In this document: positions 1 to 7,432 of the stretch, piece by piece
Layout of the letters: each line of letters starts with the position of its first letter
How positions within the stretch are numbered: position 1 is the stretch's first letter
Source of the DNA: Streptomyces violaceoruber
GTDB lineage: Bacteria; Actinomycetota; Actinomycetes; Streptomycetales; Streptomycetaceae
Direction of reading: 5' to 3'
DNA: 64,000 bases
NCBI RefSeq assembly: GCF_033406955.1
Contig: NZ_CP137734.1
Span: 558,001-622,000, forward strand
The notes under the pieces: generated by a model
Seen by the model: only the letters and a program-made list of their open reading frames with translations
What the model was told of the DNA's origin: nothing
The model's database searches: none
Position numbers and translations under genes: made by a program

Positions 1-862
1 CCAGGGCGAGCGTGGTGCCGGCGCCGATGGAGTAGTGCGTGGTGTGGGCGGCGTCGCCGAGCAGGACGAGGTTGTCCCGCGACCAGGTGCGGTTGGTGAG
101 GGTGCGGAACACGGGCCAGGCGGCACTGGCCCGGCCGGAGGAGCGCGCGCTGAGCGGGTGCCCGTCCAGGACGTCGGCGAAGAGCTTCTCCAGCAGGACC
201 AGTGCCTCGGCCTCGTCGGCGCGGTCCAGGCCGAGGCCGGTCCAGGTCCCGGGCGCGCACTCGACGACGCAGGTGCTGCCCTCGGGGCCGAAGCCGTAGC
301 CGTACGCCCAGATCCAGCCGTGGTCGGTCTCGACGAAGGCGAAGGTGAAGGCGTCGAAGACCTTGGTGGTGCCGAGCCACACGTAGTGGTCGCGGCCGCC
401 GGTGATCTCGGTGCCGAAGTGGTCGGCGTGGTGGGTGCGCAGGGCGCTGCCCGCCCCGTCGGCCGCCACCACGAGGTCGGCGGCGGGCGGGTTCGCGCCG
501 GTGACCGGGTGCTCGAACTCCAGGCGCACGCCCAGTTCGCGGGCGCGGGCGGCGAGGATCGCGAGGAGCCGGTGACGGCCGATGCCGAAGCCCTCGTCGC
601 CGTGGTGCCGGGTGGCCAGGCCGCCGACGTGGGCGACACCGTCCCGCCAGCGCACGGAGTGCTCCTCGACGGCGCGCGCGGAGCCGGGGTCACGCTCGCG
701 GAGCCGGTCGAGCAGTCCGCGCCAGTAGGTGACGCCCCAGCCGTAGGTGGAGCCCTCCGGATCGCGTTCGTACACGGTGACGTCGTGGGCCGGGTCCTGC
801 CGCTTCAGCAGGATCGACAGATACAGTCCGGCGGGCCCACCGCCGACGCAGGCGACCTTCAC
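1..862 (-). CDS. FAD-dependent monooxygenase, 3' end outside window
   Basis: This is the N-terminal 287 codons of a class A flavoprotein hydroxylase; the C-terminus lies beyond base 1. A Rossmann GGGPAGLY motif starts at residue 7, a VVAADGAGS segment lies mid-protein, and LLGDAAHTTHYSIGAG (FAD ribityl site) closes the visible part. The family inserts one oxygen atom into aromatic or thioester-linked aromatic substrates using NAD(P)H. The GTG at 862 gives a protein opening MKVACVGGG; an in-frame GTG at 868 is an alternative. The specific substrate cannot be told from sequence. Confidence 0.85.
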   Translation of the reverse strand, partial: MKVACVGGGPAGLYLSILLKRQDPAHDVTVYERDPEGSTYGWGVTYWRGLLDRLRERDPGSARAVEEHSVRWRDGVAHVGGLATRHHGDEGFGIGRHRLLAILAARARELGVRLEFEHPVTGANPPAADLVVAADGAGSALRTHHADHFGTEITGGRDHYVWLGTTKVFDAFTFAFVETDHGWIWAYGYGFGPEGSTCVVECAPGTWTGLGLDRADEAEALVLLEKLFADVLDGHPLSARSSGRASAAWPVFRTLTNRTWSRDNLVLLGDAAHTTHYSIGAGTTLAL

Positions 863-886
863 ACACACCCCTGGTATGCACTCATC

Positions 887-904
887 ACGGTCATTACGGT
901 CATT
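887..904. repeat. 9-bp direct repeat upstream of monooxygenase
   Basis: ACGGTCATT occurs twice in tandem about 25 bp upstream of the monooxygenase start, in the 108-bp gap before the RNase H gene. It could be a regulator site for the minus-strand gene. No regulator is nearby and the call is weak. Confidence 0.3.
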
Positions 905-970
905 CGGGACCGCAGAGTAACAAGGCGGGGGGCGCAGACGGGGGCTACACGGCCGTGGGGGTCGTCGGGG

Positions 971-1678
971 TCATCCGGCGGCCACCGTGCGGCACTCCGG
1001 GTGGCCCCAGCCCTGGTCGTTCTTGGCGATGGGCTCGCCGGCCGCGTACGGGCGGCCGCACAGGCAGCGTCCGGGGAACTTCGCCTTGATGGTGCGGGCC
1101 GAGGAGCCGCCGCCGCCCTTTCGTGCCGCACCGGACGACCCCCGGCGCGGTGCCCTGCGGGCCGCCGGGACGTCCGGCGCGGGCGGTGGCTCGGGCGAGC
1201 CGAGGGCGCTGCCCGCGGCTTCCTGGACGACGGCCGCCTGGCTGGCGGCACGGTCGGCGAAGTCGTTGAGCCGGTCGCCGTCCACCTGGTGGGCGGGTAC
1301 GTAGCGGAACTCGACGGAGCGGCCGTCGAGCAGCTCGTCGATGCGCACGACCAGCTCCTGGTTGGCGACCGGCTTGCCGGCGGCCGTCTTCCAGCCGTTG
1401 CGCTTCCAGCCGGGCAGCCAGGTGGTGACGGCCTTCATGGCGTACTGCGAGTCCATCCGGACCTCGAGCGGCACGTCGGGGTCGGTCGACGCCAGCAGGC
1501 GCTCCAGCGCCGTCAGTTCGGCGATGTTGTTGGTGGCCTTGCCCAGCGGGCCGGCCTCCCAGCGGACCGGGTTCTCCGACGCGTCGGCGACCACCCAGGC
1601 CCAGCCGGCCGGACCCGGGTTTCCCTTCGAAGCCCCGTCGCACGCGGCCACTGCACGTTCACGCATGCGCTCGATCAT
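971..1678 (-). CDS. Ribonuclease HI with C-terminal Cys/His extension
   Basis: RNase H type 1 (235 aa) cleaves the RNA strand of RNA-DNA hybrids. The DEDD metal ligands are visible as D14 (CDGASKGNPG), E54 (NIAELTALE), D76 (RMDSQYA) and D142 (FADRAASQ), with the accessory His at 130. The domain ends near residue 150. A Pro/Ala linker and a C-terminal segment with CLCGRPY and GHPEC follow, which resembles a small zinc-ribbon-like module found in streptomycete RNase H fusions. An internal Met at codon 5 is an alternative start. Confidence 0.93.
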   Translation of the reverse strand: MIERMRERAVAACDGASKGNPGPAGWAWVVADASENPVRWEAGPLGKATNNIAELTALERLLASTDPDVPLEVRMDSQYAMKAVTTWLPGWKRNGWKTAAGKPVANQELVVRIDELLDGRSVEFRYVPAHQVDGDRLNDFADRAASQAAVVQEAAGSALGSPEPPPAPDVPAARRAPRRGSSGAARKGGGGSSARTIKAKFPGRCLCGRPYAAGEPIAKNDQGWGHPECRTVAAG

Positions 1679-1709
1679 GCCATGGCCCGGCGGGGTGTCC
1701 GGACAGGGC

Positions 1710-2507
1710 TCAGGAGACGTCCGTGACCTCGGGCATCTCCCCCTCGGTGGTCGTGATGTCGATCACCGAGAAGCTCGCGCCCTGCGGGTCGCTCAGCGCC
1801 GCGAACCGGCCGAAGGGGGTCGTGACCGGGCCGAACCGCAGGATGCCGCCCCGCTCGGTGGCGCGGGCCACGGCCGCGTCGCAGTCGCCGACGGTGAAGT
1901 AGACGTTGATGTGGGGCGGGACCTCGGGCGGGAAGTCCTCCGTCATGGCCATGCGGCCCAGGACGGGGTCGTCGCCGAGGTCGAAGAGGCGGAAGTCCAC
2001 CTGGTCGTCCTGCATCTGCCGGGCCCGGTAGGAGAAGACCGCGGGGAAGAAGGCGTCCGACTTCGCGGGCTCGCGGGTGAAGACCTCGGCCCAGCAGTAC
2101 GCGCCGGGGACGGCCGTCGCCTCGAAGCCCTCGTGCTCGTCGCCCTGCCAGACTCCGAAGACCACCCCGCTCGGGTCGCGGGCCAGACACATGGTGCCGA
2201 AGTCGCCGACCTTCATCGGCTCCAGCAGCAGCTCGCCGCCGGCCTCGCGGATCCGCCCCGCGGTCGCCGCCGCGTCCGGGGAGGCGAAGTAGAGGCACCA
2301 CTGGGACTGGTCCTCGTGACCGGGCGGGGGCGGGACCACGGCGGCCACCGCCTTGCCGTCCGCGTAGCACTGGGTGTAGTTGCCGAACTCCGTCGACGAC
2401 TCGCCGAAGGTCCAGCCGAGGACGTCGCCGTAGAAGCTCTTGGCTCCCTCGACGTCGGTGAACATCGCGTCGGCCCAGCAAGGGGCCCCTTGGGGTTGCA
2501 CGGCCAT
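1710..2507 (-). CDS. VOC family protein, two glyoxalase-like domains
   Basis: Two consecutive vicinal-oxygen-chelate domains (about residues 8-125 and 140-255) make a 265-aa protein of the type annotated as hydroxylase or glyoxalase/bleomycin-resistance-like in Streptomyces. The motif PCWADAMFTDVEGAKSFYG opens domain 1 and YCWAEVFTREP opens domain 2. The start at 2507 was chosen because AGGAGG sits 7 bases upstream; a longer TTG start at 2531 would put that site inside the coding region. Substrate unknown. Confidence 0.88.
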   Translation of the reverse strand: MAVQPQGAPCWADAMFTDVEGAKSFYGDVLGWTFGESSTEFGNYTQCYADGKAVAAVVPPPPGHEDQSQWCLYFASPDAAATAGRIREAGGELLLEPMKVGDFGTMCLARDPSGVVFGVWQGDEHEGFEATAVPGAYCWAEVFTREPAKSDAFFPAVFSYRARQMQDDQVDFRLFDLGDDPVLGRMAMTEDFPPEVPPHINVYFTVGDCDAAVARATERGGILRFGPVTTPFGRFAALSDPQGASFSVIDITTTEGEMPEVTDVS

Positions 2508-2570
2508 GACTGCCGCCTCCTGTACGGACAAGTGGTTCGGACTGCGGGGGGGGAACGGGATGACCCGGGC

Positions 2571-2600
2571 CCGGTCCGGTCCGGTCCGGTCCGGTCCGGT
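2571..2600. repeat. Six tandem CCGGT pentamers
   Basis: Six exact copies of CCGGT run without interruption in the gap between the two VOC genes, just upstream of the 1710-2507 gene. A pentamer array in non-coding DNA is prone to slippage and may vary in copy number between isolates. Confidence 0.95.
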
Positions 2601-2646
2601 TCCTCACGCCGGCCGTCACGTCCCCGCCCTGCGCGCCGGCGGCGCG

Positions 2647-3129
2647 TCACTCCCCGGCGTACGCCTGCTCCAGTGCGGCGATGTCGAGCTTGCGCATCGA
2701 CATCATGGCCTTGTTGGCCCGCGCCACCCTGGCGGGGTCGGGGTCGCGGAACATCTCCTCGAGCCGGCGCGGGACGACCTGCCAGGACACGCCGAACCGG
2801 TCCTTGAGCCAGCCGCAGGGCCCGTCCTCGCCGCCGCCCTCGGTGAGCCTGGTCCAGTAGTGGTCGACCTCGTCCTGGTCCTCGCAGGTGATCTGGAAGG
2901 AGATCGCCTCGTTGAACGTGAACTGCGGGCCGCCGTTGAGGCCCACGAACTTCTGGCCGTTGGCGGTGAACTCGACGGTGAGCACCGAGCCGGCGGGCTG
3001 CGGAGCTCCCTCGGGGTAGCGGGTGACGGCGCCGATGCCGGAGTTCTTGAAGACGGAGACGTAGAAGTGGGCGGCGTCCTCGGCGTCGCCGTCGAACCAC
3101 AGGCAGGTGGTGAATCCGTCGGTGCTCAT
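2647..3129 (-). CDS. VOC/PhnB-like protein
   Basis: A 160-aa PhnB/3-demethylubiquinone-methyltransferase-like VOC protein. The signature TTCLWFDGDAEDAAHFYVSV opens it, and the domain contains FTFNEAISFQITCEDQDEVD and PCGWLKDRFGVSWQ, typical of this family. GGAGG five bases before the ATG at 3129 supports this start; the reading frame stays open upstream to 3357 but without a ribosome site. It is divergent from clpP3 and shares the intergenic region holding the PopR-type boxes. No reaction can be assigned. Confidence 0.87.
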   Translation of the reverse strand: MSTDGFTTCLWFDGDAEDAAHFYVSVFKNSGIGAVTRYPEGAPQPAGSVLTVEFTANGQKFVGLNGGPQFTFNEAISFQITCEDQDEVDHYWTRLTEGGGEDGPCGWLKDRFGVSWQVVPRRLEEMFRDPDPARVARANKAMMSMRKLDIAALEQAYAGE

Positions 3130-3194
3130 GAGTACCTCCAGGGAGCGGAACACGGTCACCACTGTCGACCGGCGCGGACCGCGGAACTCATCGC

Positions 3195-3224
3195 TCTGCC
3201 GGTGGCGAATCTGCCGCGGGCAGA
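3195..3224. promoter_or_regulatory. Tandem PopR-type boxes upstream of clpP3
   Basis: A perfect palindrome TCTGCC-GCG-GGCAGA lies at 3210-3224, directly preceded by a degenerate copy TCTGCC-GGT-GGCGAA at 3195-3209. From memory, the published PopR site has the form TGTCTGCC-N3-GGCAGACA upstream of the clpP3 operon, so the inner 15 bp match. The pair sits about 125 bp before the clpP3 start and may also affect the divergent VOC gene. Confidence 0.75.
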
Positions 3225-3347
3225 GAAGTCCCCTGTCCGGGCCCCGGCGGGCCGAGAGTGGAAAAACCGCGGCGCCGTTCGGCCGCACACCCCGCACCAC
3301 CTCCGCACGACCGGCCACGACCGGCCACGACTCGACAAGGAGCGCCG

Positions 3348-4001
3348 ATGTCTCCATTCACCGCCGGCCCCGCCCCGGCCCGAACGCCCAGGGCCGAGGA
3401 GGGCGACACCCCCGCGACCCGGTTCGACGACCGGCTCGCCGAGCAGCTACTCGACCAGCGGATCGTGCTCCTCGGCACGCAGGTCGACGAGGTCTCCGCG
3501 AACCGGGTCTGCGCGCAGCTGCTGATCCTGTCCGCACAGGACCCGCGCACCGACATCAGCCTGTACGTCAACAGCCCCGGCGGCTCCGTGCACGCGGGGC
3601 TCGCCATCTACGACACCATGCGGCTGATCCCCAACGACGTCTCGACGCTCGCCATGGGCTTCGCCGCCAGCATGGGGCAGTTCCTGCTGAGCGTCGGCAC
3701 CGCGGGCAAGCGCTACGCGCTGCCGAACGCGCGGATCATGATGCACCAGCCCTCGGCGGGCATCGGCGGCACCACCGCCGACATCGAGATCCAGGCGGAC
3801 AACCTGGATTTCACCAAGCGGACCATCGAGCGGATCACCGCCGAGCACACCGGTCAGAGCCCCGAGACCATCTCCCGGGACGGCGACCGCGACCGCTGGT
3901 TCACGGCCGAGGAGGCCAGGGAGTACGGAATGGTGGACCAGGTCGTGCAGTCCCTCGCGGACGTGCGCCCGGCCGCCACCAGGCGACGGATGGGACTGTG
4001 A
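3348..4001 (+). CDS. clpP3: ATP-dependent Clp protease proteolytic subunit ClpP3
   Basis: Serine peptidase S14 subunit (217 aa) of the conditional ClpP3P4 protease, which replaces ClpP1P2 when that complex fails. The catalytic triad is intact: S108 in GFAASMGQ, H133 in MMHQPSAG and D182 in DRDRWF. The oxyanion and substrate-strand segment [10 protein letters not shown] is present. The ATG at 3348 has AAGGAG seven bases upstream. The TGA is followed after one base by the clpP4 ATG, implying translational coupling. PopR-type boxes upstream point to activation by the PopR protein encoded nearby. Confidence 0.96.
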
Positions 4002-4002
4002 C

Positions 4003-4605
4003 ATGGGGAGCTACACGATTCCGAACGTCGTCGAGCGGACCCCGCAGGGCGAACGGTCCTACGACGTGTTCAGCCGGCTGCTGTCCGAGCGGATCATCTT
4101 CCTGGGGACCGAGATCGACGACGGCGTGGCCAACGTCGTGATCGCACAGCTCCTGCACCTGGAGTCGTCGGCCCCCGAGAGCGAGATCGCCGTCTACATC
4201 AACTCTCCCGGCGGCTCGTTCACGTCGCTGATGGCGATCTACGACACGATGACCTTCGTGCAGGCGCCGATCTCGACGTTCTGTGTCGGGCAGGCGGCGT
4301 CCACGGCGGCCGTGCTGCTGGCGGGCGGGGACCCCGGGCGGCGGTTCGTGCTCGAACACGCGCGGGTCCTGCTGGGGCAGCCGGCCAGCGGCGGCCGCCA
4401 GGGCACGGTGTCCGACCTGGCACTCCAGGCCAAGGAGATGGTGCGCATCCGCTCCCAGGTGGAGGAGGTGCTGGCCCGCCACACGCACCACGACGTCGCG
4501 ACGCTGCGCGCGGACATGGACCGCGACAAGGTGTTCACCGCCCAGGAGGCGGTGGCCTACGGGCTGGCCGACGAGGTGCTCGCGCGGCGCCTGACGAGGG
4601 TCTGA
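4003..4605 (+). CDS. clpP4: Clp protease subunit ClpP4, catalytic His replaced by Gly
   Basis: Second subunit (200 aa) of the ClpP3P4 pair. The fold markers are present: YINSPGGSF, the nucleophile S100 in [10 protein letters not shown] and [13 protein letters not shown] near the acid position. The position that is His in MHQP of ClpP3 is G125 in LLGQPASGG (codon GGG at 4375-4377). By comparison with the family, this subunit should lack a complete catalytic triad and may be structural or regulatory in a mixed barrel. It ends before a strong bidirectional hairpin shared with popR. Confidence 0.93.
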
Positions 4606-4612
4606 GCTGCCA

Positions 4613-4645
4613 GGCCGGCGTCCCCGCGGTGCGGGGGCGCCGGCC
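4613..4645. terminator. Strong hairpin between clpP4 and popR
   Basis: A 15-bp stem (one G-T pair) closes over a 3-base loop, with arms 4613-4627 and 4631-4645. There is no T-run, which is common for streptomycete terminators. It lies between convergent genes and can serve both. Confidence 0.88.
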
Positions 4646-4656
4646 CGTACGCGTCC

Positions 4657-5091
4657 TCAGGCGGCCAGGCACATCCCGTCGAACCGCGCGCCGGACGCCC
4701 CGCGGCCCGCCCCCGGGCCGGTGTGCCGGATCAGCTCGCCCTGCGCGCGGGCGAGCAGGTCGCCCAGGCCCAGTCCGAGGGCGCCCGCGGCGGCGGCCAG
4801 TACTTCGGAGGACGCCTCCTTGCGGCCGCGCTCCACCTCCGAGAGGTAGGGCATGGAGATCCGGGCGGCCTCGGCGACCTCCTTCAGCGTGCGCTCCTGC
4901 TCCAGGCGTTCACGCCGCAGGACGTCTCCGACCAGGTCGCGCCACAGGGGCTCTCGCGCGGCGGGCGGCCTTCGCTCCGGGGGAACCGGTGAGGCGGCGG
5001 GCCGCGCCCCCGGGCGCGTGGCCTGCGGGCGCGCGGCCTGCGGACGCGTGGCCTGCGGGCGCAGCGGAATGACGCGGGCTTCGTTCGGCAC
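4657..5091 (-). CDS. popR: PopR transcriptional activator of clpP3-clpP4
   Basis: XRE/HTH regulator (144 aa). The helix-turn-helix covers roughly residues 55-110 (EQERTLKEVAEAARISMPYL then SEVERGRKEAS). The N-terminus carries RPQAT/RPQAA repeats. The protein ends in LAA, an ssrA-like C-terminal degron; from published S. lividans work, PopR is degraded by ClpP1P2 through its C-terminal alanines, so it builds up when that protease fails. The GTG at 5091 follows a full AGGAGGTGA ribosome site by eight bases and is preferred over the GTG at 5103 that lies inside it. Confidence 0.92.
   Translation of the reverse strand: MPNEARVIPLRPQATRPQAARPQATRPGARPAASPVPPERRPPAAREPLWRDLVGDVLRRERLEQERTLKEVAEAARISMPYLSEVERGRKEASSEVLAAAAGALGLGLGDLLARAQGELIRHTGPGAGRGASGARFDGMCLAA
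5014..5058. repeat. Three imperfect 15-bp repeats inside popR
   Basis: Three near-identical 15-mers (consensus gcgcgtggcctgcgg) encode the RPQA(T/A) repeats near the N-terminus of PopR. They probably arose by slippage, and the linker length may vary between strains. Confidence 0.9.
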
Positions 5092-5235
5092 GTGGCTGGT
5101 CACCTCCTCAGCCTAGGGTTTCGGCCGCGTCCCGTAAGGGTGCGGCGTTCCGCCCTCAGGAGAATCCGCGGCGCTCGCCGAAGCGGCCCGGATGCCGCGG
5201 ACCGTCGGCGGGACTAGGCTGCTCGGAAATGGGAG

Positions 5236-5260
5236 GCATGAGCCGCCGCGACCCGGGTAC
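5236..5260 (+). promoter_or_regulatory. SigB-type promoter of sigL
   Basis: GCAT at 5236-5239, a 15-base spacer and GGGTAC at 5255-5260 fit the recalled SigB-family consensus GNNT-N14-16-GGGTA(C/T). The predicted transcript would start about 5266, leaving a leader near 24 bases before the GTG at 5290. This suggests auto-regulation or control by a paralogous stress sigma factor. Confidence 0.62.
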
Positions 5261-5289
5261 CCGCAAGCGCGAAAAACCTAGGGAGAGCC

Positions 5290-6198
5290 GTGACTTTCGT
5301 GGGAGAGGCAATGCAGACCGCCGTGGTCCGTCCGCAAGCGCAGGTTGCCGGGAAGACCGCCGGGAGCGGAACGGGCGAGGGATCAGCGCGGGACGTCGTG
5401 GACCCCCGCAGCGTGGCACCGCGCGACGCGCGCCAGTTGTCCCGCCAGTTCTTCCGGCGTCTGACGGAACTCGAGGAGGGCACGGCCGAGTACCAGTTCG
5501 CGCGCAACACGCTGATCGAGATGAACATGTCGCTCGTGCGGTTCGCCGCGGGCCGATTCCGCGGTCGCGGCAACGACATGGAGGACATCGTCCAGACCGG
5601 CATGATCGGCCTGATCAAGGCCATCGACCGCTTCGAGTTGTCGCGCGAGGTCGAGTTCACGTCCTTCGCGCTGCCCTACATCGTCGGCGAGATCAAGCGC
5701 TTCTTCCGGGACACCACCTGGGCGGTGCACGTCCCGCGCCGGCTCCAGGAGCTGCGCGTGGAGCTGGCCAGGGCCCGCGAGGAGCTCTCCACCCGCCTGG
5801 ACCGCGAGCCCACGGTCGCCGAACTCGCCACGCTGATGAACATCGGCGAGGACCAGGTGATCGAGGGCCAGATCGCGTCGAACGGCTACAACTCCTCCTC
5901 GCTGGACGCCGCGCTGACCGGTGACGGACCCGAGAACGGCGAGTCGGTGCTGGCCGACTTCATCGGTGTGGAGGAGGACGGGCTGCGGCTCGTCGAGGAC
6001 TTCCATTCGCTGGCCCCGCTGATGGCCGAGCTGAGCGAGCGGGACCGGCAGATCATCCACCTGCGGTTCGTGGAGGAGGCCACCCAGGCGGAGATCGGCG
6101 AACGGCTCGGCTGCTCGCAGATGCACGTGTCCCGGCTGATCAAGCGGATCATCACCCGGCTGCGCGAGGGCATGCTGGGCGAACTCGGCTGCGCCTGA
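5290..6198 (+). CDS. sigL: SigB/SigF-family stress sigma factor (SigL-like)
   Basis: RNA polymerase sigma factor (302 aa from the GTG at 5290) of the SigB/SigF/SigG group. Region 2 is visible around LVRFAAGRFRGRGNDMEDIV and IGLIKAIDRFELSREVEF, region 3 around PRRLQELRVELARAREEL, and region 4 with its helix-turn-helix around LSERDRQIIHLRF and QAEIGERLGCSQMHVSRLIK. An ATG at 5311 is an alternative start. Its place beside popR-clpP and opposite an ATP-binding anti-sigma-like gene matches the recalled sigL locus of S. coelicolor. It should direct stress or development promoters of GNNT/GGGTAC type. Confidence 0.92.
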   Translation: MTFVGEAMQTAVVRPQAQVAGKTAGSGTGEGSARDVVDPRSVAPRDARQLSRQFFRRLTELEEGTAEYQFARNTLIEMNMSLVRFAAGRFRGRGNDMEDIVQTGMIGLIKAIDRFELSREVEFTSFALPYIVGEIKRFFRDTTWAVHVPRRLQELRVELARAREELSTRLDREPTVAELATLMNIGEDQVIEGQIASNGYNSSSLDAALTGDGPENGESVLADFIGVEEDGLRLVEDFHSLAPLMAELSERDRQIIHLRFVEEATQAEIGERLGCSQMHVSRLIKRIITRLREGMLGELGCA

Positions 6199-6206
6199 GC
6201 CCCTGC

Positions 6207-6252
6207 CGCGCGGTGGTGCCCGTCAGCCTTCGGTGAGGGGCACCACCGCGCG
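6207..6252. terminator. Hairpin between sigL and the anti-sigma-like gene
   Basis: A perfect 15-bp stem (arms 6207-6221 and 6238-6252) over a 16-base loop lies just after sigL. The right arm and loop overlap the last codons of the convergent gene, so the signal for sigL is partly coding sequence on the other strand. Confidence 0.85.
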
Positions 6253-6678
6253 TACCCGTTTGCCGACCGGCACGCGTTCGACGACGACCGTCTCCACCAG
6301 GGCGTGCACGATCTCCAGGCCGTGCTGCCCGATGCGTTCGGGGTCGCGGGGGAAGCGCTCCGGCACCGCGCCGCTGCTGTCGTACACGGTCACCGCCACC
6401 GAGGCGCCCGTGCCCTCCAGCTCCAGGATGTACGGCCCCCTGCTGTGCCGGTCCGCGTTGGTGACCAGCTCGCTCACCACGAGGAGCACCGCCCCGTCGG
6501 CGCGGGGGCCGATCGTGGCGCACCACTCGGTCCTCAGCTGGTCGAGGAAGAGCGAGGCGAAGGAACGTGCCTGCGCTATGCATCCCGGCTCACCGGAGTA
6601 GTGTGCCGCCCGCCTCAGCGGTTCAACGGGTACGTCGAAACCAGTCGGTATCACTGCCCCGTCCAGGTACTCGGTCAT
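6223..6678 (-). CDS. ATP-binding anti-sigma-like (RsbW-type) protein
   Basis: HATPase/GHKL serine-kinase-like protein of 151 aa. The N box is SELVTNADRH near residue 70, the G1 box region is VTVYDSSGAVP and the G2-like segment is GQHGLEIVHAL. This family phosphorylates anti-anti-sigma factors and holds SigB-type sigmas inactive. It faces sigL tail to tail, making it the natural candidate partner. G1 has DSSG rather than DxGxG, so kinase activity is less certain than binding. It has its own SigB-type promoter at 6730-6754, consistent with negative feedback. Confidence 0.85.
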   Translation of the reverse strand: MTEYLDGAVIPTGFDVPVEPLRRAAHYSGEPGCIAQARSFASLFLDQLRTEWCATIGPRADGAVLLVVSELVTNADRHSRGPYILELEGTGASVAVTVYDSSGAVPERFPRDPERIGQHGLEIVHALVETVVVERVPVGKRVRAVVPLTEG

Positions 6679-6729
6679 GCGTTTCTCTCTCGGAAGCCGG
6701 ACTGGCCGGACGCTGCTGCACCTGTCCTC

Positions 6730-6754
6730 GTACCCCGAGTCGCGCGTCGCAGTC
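6730..6754 (-). promoter_or_regulatory. SigB-type promoter of the anti-sigma-like gene
   Basis: Reading the minus strand, GACT (6754-6751), a 15-base spacer and GGGTAC (6735-6730) match GNNT-N15-GGGTAC. The site is about 50 bases upstream of the ATG at 6678. Confidence 0.6.
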
Positions 6755-6847
6755 CACGTCTCTTCGCAGTGCGGGCATCGTCACAGTGGTCCGGGGAACC
6801 CGTGGTGTCGAGAAGGGTGTGCGATCTGGACGGGGGAAGGGTGTGCG

Positions 6848-7432
6848 ATGGACGAACTGATGGCCGCGCGAAGCCTCACCACCCGGCCGGTGGTCACCCT
6901 CGGCGGCGATGCGGTCGCCCACGTCAAGGACACCGTATGCGATGCCGCCGCGGAGCGGATCACCGGTTTCACCCTGACGGGACGGGGCCTGCTGTCCGGC
7001 CCGCTCAAGGAGGGCCTGCCGTGGTCGGCCGTGTACGCGCTGGGCCATGACGCGGTGATGATCCGGGACCGGCGGGGCCTGGTGAACGCGGCGGCGATGA
7101 CGGCGCACCAGCAGAACCTCCGGGCCCGGTTGCGGGGGGCGAGGGTGCTGACCGAGGCGGGGACGGAGATCGGCACGGTGCTCGACGTCGTGGTGGAGGG
7201 CGGCACCGGCGGCCGGGTGGTCGGCTTCCGGGTGGCGGCGAGCCGGCGGTTCGTGCCGGGTCCCACCCGGCACCGGCGCCGGGTGTACGTGCCGCGCGGC
7301 CGGACGCTCGCCTTCAGCGGCCGGGCCCTGGTGCTTCCCGACGGCGCGGTCCGGCACGTCGCCGACGACCTGCCCGGCTTCGCCGCCCTGGTCGGCGGTG
7401 TGCCCGGCCCGTGGCAGGAGTCGCTGCCGTGA
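6848..7432 (+). CDS. PRC-barrel domain protein
   Basis: A 194-aa protein with two PRC-barrel-like halves; the second is marked by GARVLTEAGTEIGTVLDVVVE around residues 98-118. PRC barrels bind partner proteins or RNA in RNA processing and photosynthetic contexts; the role in Streptomyces is not known. GGAAGG seven bases before the ATG supports the start. Its TGA overlaps the ATG of the next PRC gene (TGATG), so the two are co-translated. It is divergent from the anti-sigma-like gene, suggesting a stress link. Confidence 0.8.
   Translation: MDELMAARSLTTRPVVTLGGDAVAHVKDTVCDAAAERITGFTLTGRGLLSGPLKEGLPWSAVYALGHDAVMIRDRRGLVNAAAMTAHQQNLRARLRGARVLTEAGTEIGTVLDVVVEGGTGGRVVGFRVAASRRFVPGPTRHRRRVYVPRGRTLAFSGRALVLPDGAVRHVADDLPGFAALVGGVPGPWQESLP

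Noticed and set aside
35..1726. 563-codon open frame on the plus strand
   Set aside because: It runs opposite the monooxygenase and RNase H genes, which have clear motifs. Long antisense frames are normal in DNA with GC-rich third positions.
5118..5143. GTTT-N16-GGGTGC as a sigL promoter
   Set aside because: Its -10 deviates from GGGTA(C/T) and it lies far from the start; the 5236-5260 site is a full match.
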